From positions 1 through 5,054 of the forward strand of contig JAUXJL010000180.1 of NCBI GenBank assembly GCA_030624805.1: 5,054 bases of DNA, read 5' to 3'. The notes beneath the pieces are model-generated. The model was not told the origin of the DNA. It saw nothing but the letters and a program-made list of their open reading frames with translations, and searched no databases. This DNA comes from Acidimicrobiia bacterium (GTDB lineage: Bacteria > Actinomycetota > Acidimicrobiia > Spongiisociales > SHLN01). Both the position numbers and the translations under genes were made by a program. Shown one piece after another: positions 1-5,054 of this stretch (positions within the stretch are counted from its first letter, which is position 1; the number at the start of each line of letters is the position of its first letter).

Positions 1-248
1 AGGTGGGCTGTTGGCGGGCCAGAACGCGGACGTGTGATTTCACCGGCTCGGTCGCTCGTCACGCGCACAAGCTGTTTCCTGGCGGTGGCCAACTCCGACC
101 TGAGGGTGTGCAGGCGATCCTTGACTTCGATGAGGGCGATATGGCTGCCGGCCACAGCCCTGAGCTCACGTTCTTCCTCGAGCACGTCGACCAGTTCACT
201 GAATAGGTCGTCGAAAGCACTCTTCACTGAGTTGTTGGTGGTTTCCAT
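1..248 (-). CDS. Small helical protein of unknown function, C-terminus cut by left edge
   Basis: I do not recognise this gene. The frame is open from an ATG at 248-246 to the left edge, 82 codons with no stop. The start is well supported: on the minus strand TAAGGAGGAGAC directly precedes the ATG, a near-perfect Shine-Dalgarno sequence. Residues 1-70 are rich in Glu, Leu, Arg, Ala and Val, with heptad-like spacing (for example SELVDVLEEERELRAV and LHTLRSELATARKQL), so two amphipathic helices or a coiled coil are likely. From about residue 70 it becomes Arg/Pro-rich and probably disordered. There is no signal peptide or membrane segment, so it is probably cytoplasmic. It is divergent from a MarR-type regulator gene, and the gap between them holds two copies of a palindrome, so it is a likely target of that regulator. 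Function cannot be inferred; more of the gene lies outside the window. Confidence 0.72.
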   Translation of the reverse strand, partial: METTNNSVKSAFDDLFSELVDVLEEERELRAVAGSHIALIEVKDRLHTLRSELATARKQLVRVTSDRAGEITRPRSGPPTAH

Positions 249-260
249 GTCTCCTCCTTA
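249..260 (-). promoter_or_regulatory. Strong ribosome binding site of the leftward helical-protein gene
   Basis: Read on the minus strand this is TAAGGAGGAGAC immediately before the ATG at 248. AAGGAGG is the 16S anti-Shine-Dalgarno complement, and the 4-nt spacing to ATG is short but workable. It decides the start of the leftward gene and is the strongest Shine-Dalgarno sequence in the window. Confidence 0.75.
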
Positions 261-262
261 TA

Positions 263-276
263 GTTCAAGACTTAAC
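263..276. promoter_or_regulatory. Second, imperfect operator-like palindrome
   Basis: GTTCAAGACTTAAC matches the perfect palindrome at 296-309 at 11 of 14 positions and keeps the outer GTT/AAC arms. Its flanks extend the symmetry to TAGTT...AACTA (261-278). It begins 33 bp before the other copy, about three helical turns, so two regulator dimers could sit on roughly the same face of the DNA. It lies just upstream of the ribosome binding site of the leftward gene, where a bound repressor would block transcription of that gene. That it binds the adjacent MarR protein is inferred from position and similarity. Confidence 0.5.
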
Positions 277-286
277 TACTTTAGAG

Positions 287-315
287 AAGACAACGGTTCA
301 ATATTGAACTATATT
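287..315 (+). promoter_or_regulatory. Promoter of the MarR-family gene, probably giving a leaderless mRNA
   Basis: AAGACA (287-292, four of six to the TTGACA consensus) is followed after exactly 17 bp by TATATT (310-315, five of six to TATAAT). A start site 7-9 bp after the -10 box falls at about 322-324, on the ATG at 324. No Shine-Dalgarno sequence precedes that ATG, which fits a leaderless transcript, common in Actinobacteria. The 17-bp spacer is almost filled by the palindrome at 296-309. Confidence 0.55.
296..309. promoter_or_regulatory. Perfect 14-bp palindrome, probable MarR-family operator
   Basis: GTTCAATATTGAAC is fully self-complementary and lies between the -35 and -10 boxes of the regulator gene. 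MarR-family dimers typically bind palindromes of this size in divergent intergenic regions and block RNA polymerase, repressing their own gene and the neighbour. Symmetry and position are seen directly; identity of the binding protein is inferred. Confidence 0.62.
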
Positions 316-323
316 CCCATGGT

Positions 324-785
324 ATGGCGATACGGCAACTCACGCCCGATGAACAAAGGACCTGGCGAACCTTTCTCCATGCCAGCACCCGCCTACTCAC
401 CCAGCTCGACGACGAACTGAAGAAGGCTCACAACGAGCGGATGAGCGACTTTGACGTACTCTCCAACCTGTCCGAGGCAACCGGTGGAGTGCTTCGGATG
501 AGCGAACTCGCCGAACAAACACTCTTCTCTCGCAGCCGGCTCACCTACACGGTGAACAACCTCGAGCGCCGGGGGCTCGTCACCCGAAAACCAGACCAAC
601 GTGACGGAAGAGGCATAGTGGCTGCCCTCACCGCCAAGGGTCGAAGCCTTCACAGGAAGTTGGCCGTGACCCACGTCGCCGGGATCCGCCGTCACTTCCT
701 CGACCAGATGGGCATCGACGAACAGGCGGATCTGACCAAGGCATTATCAGGCATCCGTGACCAGCTGGAAACAACAGACACATAA
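324..785 (+). CDS. MarR-family winged helix-turn-helix transcriptional regulator
   Basis: A 153-residue one-component regulator, normal length for MarR, expected to work as a cytoplasmic homodimer. N-terminal helices (about 5-38) would form the dimer interface. The winged helix covers about 41-105: RMSELAEQTLFSRSRL (58-73) gives the support helix and the start of the recognition helix, TYTVNNLERRGLVTRK (74-89) completes it, and DQRDGRG (91-97) is the wing with the family's conserved Asp-Arg signature. C-terminal helices (about 106-150) close the dimer. There is no cysteine, so it is not a thiol-based sensor of the OhrR type; the ligand cannot be told. The ATG at 324 is the first in frame and is probably leaderless. 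An overlapping ATG at 319 is in another frame. Nothing follows on the same strand, so the likely target is the divergent gene starting at 248, together with autoregulation through the palindromes at 263-276 and 296-309. Confidence 0.93.
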   Translation: MAIRQLTPDEQRTWRTFLHASTRLLTQLDDELKKAHNERMSDFDVLSNLSEATGGVLRMSELAEQTLFSRSRLTYTVNNLERRGLVTRKPDQRDGRGIVAALTAKGRSLHRKLAVTHVAGIRRHFLDQMGIDEQADLTKALSGIRDQLETTDT

Positions 786-853
786 CCCCACAGCCGCAGG
801 CGATGGCGAACCCGGCCGGCCGTCTCTCTTCTGCTCGTTCCAACCGGCTACTG

Positions 854-1150
854 CTAACGCGTTCTATGCGCTCCTCGCCGTTTGCGACGGCTCAGGGCCA
901 GGCTGCCAAAACCACTGATGACGGCCATGTAGAACCCGAAGTCATACCACCAGCCAGTGTTGTTCGGCTCATACACCCGTATGTCGGAGTCGAAAATCTC
1001 CCACACCAGAGTGAAGGGAGCTATCCAGCCGTGCCACACACCGTGAAAGAAGTTGGCCCGATCGTTGGGGGCAAAATTGTCCGAACCCGGGGCACAGGCG
1101 GCCAGCAGCAGGCCAAGACCTACCAACAGCAACCAGCTGCGTTTGCGCAA
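854..1150 (-). CDS. Small membrane lipoprotein of a conserved uncharacterised family
   Basis: A 98-residue protein. The frame is open further upstream (to 1411) but that extension has no lipoprotein signal, so I place the start at TTG 1150-1148. It is preceded by AAAGGGGAGAA and gives a textbook lipoprotein signal: RKR at 2-4, a Leu/Gly-rich core at 6-16, and lipobox LAAC with the lipidated cysteine at 19. The mature part has a Trp-rich stretch, FFHGVWHGWIAPF (34-46), then a predicted outer loop with EPNNTGWWYDFGFY (61-74), a membrane segment (about 71-86), and a basic tail SRRKRRG (87-93). The basic tail implies a cytoplasmic C-terminus, so the protein is probably tethered at both ends, by lipid outside and by one transmembrane helix. 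From memory, small proteins with the FHGxWHGxIAP and NNTGWWYDFGF motifs occur in many bacteria without known function. It is divergent from the hydrolase gene at 1278. Confidence 0.78.
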   Translation of the reverse strand: MRKRSWLLLVGLGLLLAACAPGSDNFAPNDRANFFHGVWHGWIAPFTLVWEIFDSDIRVYEPNNTGWWYDFGFYMAVISGFGSLALSRRKRRGAHRTR

Positions 1151-1277
1151 TTCTCCCCTTTGGTTTGCTCCCCAAAACCTACCGCGCAAGGGTGAAAAAG
1201 GTCCGGTGTGGATTGTTTCACGGAACCAGAGCGCGAAAACTAAGATAGTCGGGCTTCCCTGCCGATAACGGAACAGC
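1151..1277. promoter_or_regulatory. Divergent promoter region between lipoprotein and hydrolase genes
   Basis: This 127-bp region must carry the start signals of both neighbours. On the plus strand TAAGAT (1241-1246) is a possible -10 box, with a weak TTCACG (1217-1222) 18 bp upstream as -35. On the minus strand AAGGGGAG lies next to the lipoprotein TTG. I see no convincing palindrome or riboswitch-like fold. The promoter boxes are weak matches and the assignment rests mostly on gene layout. Confidence 0.35.
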
Positions 1278-2690
1278 ATGCGTCCTCTCGAAATTCTGAT
1301 CCTCGCCCTTGCCGCGCTGTGGTTTGTCCTGCCCGGACTCACCCAGAGAACCGGCATCCGGCAAGGCGTCGGCCTGCTGCTTGCTATGACCGTCCCGTGG
1401 CAGCTCGCCATCGAGGGATACCGATGGCAAATGGTGCCCGCTTACGCCTTTGCGGTCGCGGTTGCGATCGTCACTTGGTGGGAGTTCATCGGGCCTCCCG
1501 AGCACCTCGGTGATCAAAGCCGGGCCAAAGGAGTCGGCCGGGCGCTCGGCGGCCTCATCGGCGTTGCCGCTATCGCTCTCCCCGTCGTACTTCCCGTGCC
1601 AAGCCTCCCCACCCCCGCTGGCGCCTTCGAAGTCGGGACCTTCTCGCTTCATCTTGTTGATGAGAACCGGGTGGAGACCTACGGCCCCTCGCCGGGTATA
1701 CCCCGTGAGGTGATGGTGCAGGTGTTCTATCCCGCCGACCCGGCTGCCGACGCCGAGACCGGCCCCTGGATCGAAGACCTGTCGGCGGTCGGCAGCGCAC
1801 TGGCCTCCTACGTCGATGTCCCGTCGTTCAGCTTCGACCACCTCGAGCTGACCGACACCCACACATACCCGGACGCTCCCGTGTCAGACGCGGTCGCATC
1901 CTTTCCTGTTGTCGTGTATTCGCACGGATGGCGTGGGTTCCGCACCGTCAACTTCAACCAGGCCGAGACCCTGGCCGCCGACGGGTATGTCGTCGTAACC
2001 ATCGACCACACATACGCGTCGTCCATGACGGTGTTCCCCGGCGACCGTCAGGTCCCGGTCGACCCCGCGGCACTCCCCGACGAGGATCGAATCGGTCCAA
2101 AAGCATTTCTAGCTGCGGGGTCGCAGCTCATCGAGGTCATGACGGCCGATCTCGGCTTCGTCGTAGACGAATTAGCCAATATCAACCGGGGTGACCGGTC
2201 TACCGCGCTCGCCCAGCGACTCGATCTGAACCGGCTCGGGCTCTTTGGTCACTCGCTCGGTGGCGGGGCGGTGGTGAGCTTCTGTGCAACCGACGTCCGA
2301 TGCAAGGCCGGCATCGGCTTCGATCCGTGGGTTGAACCGATCGAACAAGCCATCATCGACCAGGGCCTGCGAGTTCCCTTTGCGTTCGTCAGAAGCGAGG
2401 AGTGGATTGCCGAGGACAACGAGACGGTGCTTCTCGAGCTCTTTCAGAACGGCCAAGACCAGCAGTACCTTCAGTCGATTAGCGGCACAGAGCATCGTGA
2501 CTTCGTGTTTTCCCCGCTCCTGAGCCCAGTCGGCGGCTTCATCGGTATCCAGGGATCGATCGACTCCACTCGACTCATCGAGATCCTCGACGAGGAGCTA
2601 ACCCGTTTCTTTGGGCAGCATCTGCTTGGCCAAGACCGGGACTTCCCGGACTTCATGCAGACCCAGTACGGCGAGATCGAAGCCGGCTAG
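1278..2690 (+). CDS. Membrane-anchored alpha/beta hydrolase of the platelet-activating-factor acetylhydrolase type
   Basis: A 470-residue serine ester hydrolase. The N-terminus carries about four hydrophobic segments (roughly 4-21, 28-45, 53-70 and 88-107), followed by a Pro-rich linker (103-113) and a catalytic domain to about 450. Catalytic features match the plasma PAF-acetylhydrolase family: YSHGWRGFRT (214-223) for the oxyanion region, nucleophile elbow GHSLGG with Ser326, acid Asp349 in GFDPW, and His406 in GTEHRDF. Cys336 and Cys342 could form a disulfide next to the elbow. Even-numbered membrane segments with a short N-terminus do not fix the side by themselves; an extracytoplasmic catalytic domain is plausible. 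The natural substrate is unknown: family members cleave short acyl esters of phospholipids, and relatives cleave polyesters. The ATG at 1278 has only a weak GGAA four bases upstream, but the membrane segments begin right after it, which supports this start. The gene ends 14 bp from the oppositely oriented protease gene. Confidence 0.88.
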   Translation: MRPLEILILALAALWFVLPGLTQRTGIRQGVGLLLAMTVPWQLAIEGYRWQMVPAYAFAVAVAIVTWWEFIGPPEHLGDQSRAKGVGRALGGLIGVAAIALPVVLPVPSLPTPAGAFEVGTFSLHLVDENRVETYGPSPGIPREVMVQVFYPADPAADAETGPWIEDLSAVGSALASYVDVPSFSFDHLELTDTHTYPDAPVSDAVASFPVVVYSHGWRGFRTVNFNQAETLAADGYVVVTIDHTYASSMTVFPGDRQVPVDPAALPDEDRIGPKAFLAAGSQLIEVMTADLGFVVDELANINRGDRSTALAQRLDLNRLGLFGHSLGGGAVVSFCATDVRCKAGIGFDPWVEPIEQAIIDQGLRVPFAFVRSEEWIAEDNETVLLELFQNGQDQQYLQSISGTEHRDFVFSPLLSPVGGFIGIQGSIDSTRLIEILDEELTRFFGQHLLGQDRDFPDFMQTQYGEIEAG

Positions 2691-2704
2691 AAACGGACCG
2701 GGCG

Positions 2705-3280
2705 TTAGTCCCACCATGCCGCCAGCGCGGTAAACGATTCTCCACCGAAGCGAATGATCTGTTGGGCCCCGCCCTCTCCAACGAACGTGATCACACCGTC
2801 CGCGTAGTGGGCACTCAGGTCGCTTCCGGTGCCGGAACGGTCCCCTATAATCATCGGACCGTGCCGGGTTGCCGGCCAATCGGTGCGGCCGGCTGAGTAT
2901 ACCGTTCCCGTTTGTGGCCGATAGGCCGCCACTGTGTCGACGCCATCGCCATCCCAATCGCCAACGATGGGCACGTCCCCAGGCTCTCCGTGCTGCACGA
3001 CGATGTCGGCAAAACCCAGCGAGGTCGAGTTGCGAAGGTAGAAGCGCTGCTCGGCCGGTCGATAGATACCTACCGAGTCCGAGCCGTCACCATCCCAATC
3101 GCCGCACAAGGGCACATCGGTCGGGACCCCATAGAAGAAGTCGAGGTCGGCGAAGCCAAGGGTGTTCGAGTTCCGCAGGTATACAAACCCCTCGTGTGGT
3201 CGATACAGCCCGACGGTGTCAACACCGTCACCATCCCAGTCACACAGCAGTGGAACATCGCCCGGTACGCCGTAGTAAAT
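2705..3280 (-). repeat. Region encoding 3-4 repeats of about 47 residues (DWDGDG, FG-GAP/VCBS-like)
   Basis: The C-terminal region of the secreted protease (about residues 488-678) repeats the pattern YGVPGDVP - DWDGDG - DxVGxYRP - YLRNSxxLGFAD. DWDGDG motifs start at residues 501, 548 and 595, an exact 47-residue (141-bp) period. A fourth unit starting at GDRSGTGSD (633) is 39 residues on and has lost most of the acidic residues. The DxDGDGxD pattern is the calcium-binding loop type seen in FG-GAP and VCBS-like beta-propeller blades. The DNA repeat is visible on the plus strand as CCATCCCA near 2948, 3090 and 3231. Confidence 0.82.
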
Positions 3281-4741
3281 GGTGTGGGTAGCGCCTTCAC
3301 CGAGTCGGAAGGACCACCATCCGGATCCGGCGTGGTGAGCCACCCACTTGTCGCGCTTGCTGAGCGTTTCGACGATGATGGGGCTCGTCGTCGTCGTGTG
3401 GCCGCTGTTGTCTCTGGCCACCACCTGGATCTCGTGCGCTCGGCCGGGCGCCAGCCCGGTAATCACGGCCGTGGTCTCTCCGGTTTCGAGGACTCCCTCT
3501 CCACCCACAAGCACCTCATAGGTGACCGGGCCCTCGTCCTGGGCCGCCTGCCAGCCAAGGTGAACGCTTGAAACTTCAGCACCGAAAGCAGTGACCGGGC
3601 CGGAGAACACGGGCGCCAAAGTATCCAGCAGATTGACGACGAAACTGTCACCGACCCGGCCTTCTACCGAGAGGATCCACCCGTTCGGAAGAGATTGCTG
3701 ATCGCCAACCTCGAGGAGGTGCCCGTCTGTATCCCCCAGGGCGGGCCATTGGCTCACACGGCGCGAGAGCCCGAAGCATGGCAGAGCGCTGCCACATGCC
3801 TCGGCCCGCTGATCGAGGGTGTGCACCGTGACGCCGGCTCGCGGAAGCGAGGCGTCGTAGCCGTCGGTGACTCGCACGTCGATCGTCGTGTACCAGCCCT
3901 GCTCGCCATTCTGCACGAACAGGAGCTTGGTTGCCCCCCCGCCAATCGCCGAGATCGTGAACAACCCCGGGGTATCGACCACGGCAACCTGATCGGTCGG
4001 GATCCACCCTGCGATGTATCGATTGAGTGCCAGAGTGCCCATGAGCCGGGTTCGGTCCCCCGCCTTGCTCATGACGTCGATGGGATTGTCGTATTCGGCC
4101 CAGATACCGGTGGTTGTCCCGCTGAAACTGTGACCGAAGTGGATGGTATGGCCGAGCTCGTGAATTACGGTGACCAGCCGCGGATTCGGCCCGACCACCG
4201 CATGAGCGCCAAGGGTCACAGAACGGAAGTTGTCGGGGAACTCCTCAGGAGAGGCCGGGCACAACCCTTCATAGGGACACCAGATGCCGCTCTGGGCGGA
4301 TCCCCCATTCGAGGGCTTATCGGTGATGATGATGACGCCGTTCGGATCCGAAGTCACACGATCGGCTACCGCATTGGTGCATCCCGATCCCTCCATGACA
4401 GTACCGCCGGAGCGGAACACCGGCTGGTAAGCCTCTTCGGAAAGCCACCGGTAGTAGGGCGCAACCTCTGCGTTGAGGACCGCGGTCACGTCGGCCGGGG
4501 TTACTGAAACACTTCCAGTGGCTGTGTCACACACCCACACCTCCCACACATCATCACCGAGTGAGTGAAGTCGCAGCTCAGAGCTGCCTGCGATGACGTT
4601 CAGGGCCTCCCACCCATAGACGTCCTGGGCCAATTGAGCCGACATGTTGGCAGTGGCCGCCCCCCAGGGCACGACGAACGCCGCGATGAACGCGACGAGA
4701 AAGAACTCCCGCAAGACCCGCCCCCGGGCCGTATTAGCCAT
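2705..4741 (-). CDS. Secreted metzincin-like zinc metalloprotease with FN3 domain and DWDGDG repeats
   Basis: A 678-residue exported protein. The signal peptide has Arg at 6, 8 and 11, a hydrophobic core at 13-28, and a likely cut after ATA (29-31). The protease domain (about 32-372) carries HELGHTIHFGH at 194-204: His194, His198 and His204 as zinc ligands and Glu195 as the base. This fits the metzincin pattern HExxHxxGxxH except that position 201 is His instead of Gly. YDNPIDVMS (217-225) provides the Met-turn, Met224, and resembles that of gametolysin-type (M11) proteases. A fibronectin type III-like domain follows (about 374-460), then three repeats with DWDGDG (501-506, 548-553, 595-600) and a decayed fourth (633-648). 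Eight cysteines suit a secreted protein. It probably digests extracellular or surface protein; the target is unknown. The ATG at 4741 has a weak GGTGA upstream, but the signal peptide supports it. It lies 49 bp downstream of rdgB on the same strand and may have its own promoter. Confidence 0.87.
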   Translation of the reverse strand: MANTARGRVLREFFLVAFIAAFVVPWGAATANMSAQLAQDVYGWEALNVIAGSSELRLHSLGDDVWEVWVCDTATGSVSVTPADVTAVLNAEVAPYYRWLSEEAYQPVFRSGGTVMEGSGCTNAVADRVTSDPNGVIIITDKPSNGGSAQSGIWCPYEGLCPASPEEFPDNFRSVTLGAHAVVGPNPRLVTVIHELGHTIHFGHSFSGTTTGIWAEYDNPIDVMSKAGDRTRLMGTLALNRYIAGWIPTDQVAVVDTPGLFTISAIGGGATKLLFVQNGEQGWYTTIDVRVTDGYDASLPRAGVTVHTLDQRAEACGSALPCFGLSRRVSQWPALGDTDGHLLEVGDQQSLPNGWILSVEGRVGDSFVVNLLDTLAPVFSGPVTAFGAEVSSVHLGWQAAQDEGPVTYEVLVGGEGVLETGETTAVITGLAPGRAHEIQVVARDNSGHTTTTSPIIVETLSKRDKWVAHHAGSGWWSFRLGEGATHTIYYGVPGDVPLLCDWDGDGVDTVGLYRPHEGFVYLRNSNTLGFADLDFFYGVPTDVPLCGDWDGDGSDSVGIYRPAEQRFYLRNSTSLGFADIVVQHGEPGDVPIVGDWDGDGVDTVAAYRPQTGTVYSAGRTDWPATRHGPMIIGDRSGTGSDLSAHYADGVITFVGEGGAQQIIRFGGESFTALAAWWD

Positions 4742-4751
4742 GAGGTCACCG

Positions 4752-4766
4752 TACTCAGAGTGAGTA
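4752..4766. promoter_or_regulatory. Perfect inverted repeat upstream of the protease gene, possible operator
   Basis: TACTCA-GAG-TGAGTA is a perfect 6-3-6 inverted repeat, 11 bp before the protease ATG at 4741. On the minus strand a possible -10 box TATAGT (4781-4776) lies just upstream, without a clear -35, so the repeat would cover the start of the transcript. It could be an operator for an unlinked regulator, or a small hairpin close to the ribosome binding site. The arms are too short and not GC-rich enough, and no U-tract follows, for a terminator of rdgB. Confidence 0.42.
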
Positions 4767-4790
4767 TCAGTGCCTACTATAAGTGACTAG

Positions 4791-5054
4791 TTACAGGCCG
4801 GCAGCCAGTTTCTGAAGCGCGATCGCGCGGTGGCTGATCCGGTTCTTGTCTTCTTCGCCTATCTCGGCCAGCGTCTGAAAGCCGAAGGCCTCCACTTCGA
4901 ACACCGGGTCGTACCCGAACCCGAGATCGCCGCGCCGGGCCAGGGCTATCCGGCCCTGCAACACCCCTTCGGCCACGAACTCGCCACCATCAGGAAGGAT
5001 GAAAGCCACCGCAGTACGAAACCGGGCGGCCCGGTGGGTAACACCTGCCAGTTC
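4791..5054 (-). CDS. rdgB: RdgB/HAM1 XTP/dITP pyrophosphatase, 3' part only
   Basis: The C-terminal 87 residues of the house-cleaning nucleoside triphosphate pyrophosphatase, which hydrolyses XTP, ITP and dITP to the monophosphate plus pyrophosphate and so keeps deaminated purines out of DNA and RNA. Full family members have about 190-210 residues; the N-terminal half lies beyond the right edge. Visible signatures, counted from the window edge, are HRAARFRTAVAFILPDGG (7-24), the substrate-specificity motif GFGYDPVF (45-52), and the KNRISHRAIALQKL tail (70-83) with the conserved SHR. The stop is TAA at 4793-4791. A GTG at 5009 could look like a start but lies inside the conserved RFRTAVAF block, so the frame is read through it to the edge. 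The downstream protease gene on the same strand starts 49 bp later. Confidence 0.95.
   Translation of the reverse strand, partial: ELAGVTHRAARFRTAVAFILPDGGEFVAEGVLQGRIALARRGDLGFGYDPVFEVEAFGFQTLAEIGEEDKNRISHRAIALQKLAAGL

Noticed and set aside
3..206. Plus-strand open frame at the left edge
   Set aside because: It is antisense to the leftward gene with the strong Shine-Dalgarno sequence, and its product has no plausible domain or start signal.
34..420. Plus-strand open frame overlapping the MarR gene start
   Set aside because: Ser/Arg-rich shadow translation crossing the intergenic operators and entering the MarR gene in another frame.
813..822. CGGCCGGCCG palindrome after the MarR gene, as a terminator
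   Set aside because: It is self-complementary without a loop and has no following T-tract; in a high-GC gap this can arise by chance. The gap 786-853 shows no clear terminator.
1151..1411. N-terminal extension of the lipoprotein frame to 1411
   Set aside because: It would bury the lipoprotein signal, overlap the start of the hydrolase gene on the other strand, and has Arg-rich low-information composition.
1218..1862. 214-residue minus-strand frame inside the hydrolase gene
   Set aside because: Mirror frame of a high-GC coding region; the opposite strand has a full catalytic triad and membrane segments.
3695..4507. 270-residue plus-strand frame inside the protease gene
   Set aside because: Opposite-strand shadow of the protease domain; no domain, no Shine-Dalgarno sequence.
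4817..4828. GCGCGATCGCGC 12-bp palindrome
   Set aside because: It lies inside rdgB and encodes the conserved RAIAL part of the C-terminal motif, so codon choice explains it.
1..5054. CRISPR arrays, tRNA/rRNA genes, insertion sequences, phage or defence genes
   Set aside because: No short direct repeats with spacers, no cloverleaf or rRNA signatures, and no transposase, integrase or nuclease motifs found. The only direct repeats are the coding 141-bp units at 2705-3280.

Overview
The window is high-GC DNA and looks like a free-living actinobacterium. The features pointing there are GC-rich codons, a probably leaderless regulator gene, a TTG start, and a secreted protein ending in DWDGDG repeats of a kind I recall from environmental actinobacteria such as Acidimicrobiia. 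The phylum assignment is an inference. I see no rRNA, tRNA, CRISPR array, insertion sequence or phage gene.

Left part (1-785): a small helical gene of unknown function runs leftward off the edge from a start at 248. A MarR-family regulator gene (324-785) is divergent from it. The 75-bp gap holds a strong ribosome binding site for the leftward gene, a -35/-10 pair ending just before the regulator ATG, a perfect 14-bp palindrome lying between that -35 and -10, and a second imperfect copy of the palindrome 33 bp away. This looks like an autoregulated divergent unit.

Middle (786-2690): a small membrane lipoprotein gene runs leftward (1150-854, TTG start). It is divergent from a gene for a membrane-anchored alpha/beta hydrolase of the platelet-activating-factor acetylhydrolase type (1278-2690, Ser/Asp/His triad visible). 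The two share a 127-bp promoter region, and both products act at the membrane or on its outer face.

Right part (2705-5054): a 678-residue secreted protein is encoded leftward. It has a signal peptide, a metzincin-like zinc protease domain with an unusual His in place of the conserved Gly of the zinc motif, a fibronectin type III-like domain, and 3-4 repeats of about 47 residues carrying DWDGDG. It ends 14 bp from the hydrolase stop (tail to tail). Upstream, on the same strand, is the 3' part of rdgB, the house-cleaning XTP/dITP pyrophosphatase, cut by the right edge. The 49-bp gap between them holds a perfect 6-3-6 inverted repeat in front of the protease gene.

The genes do not form one pathway. 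The window reads as a chromosomal stretch with a housekeeping gene at the right edge and a set of cell-envelope and secreted functions, plus a local one-component regulator. I do not see a defence, conjugation or biosynthetic system. The best candidates for novelty are the twin-operator divergent unit and the variant-motif protease.
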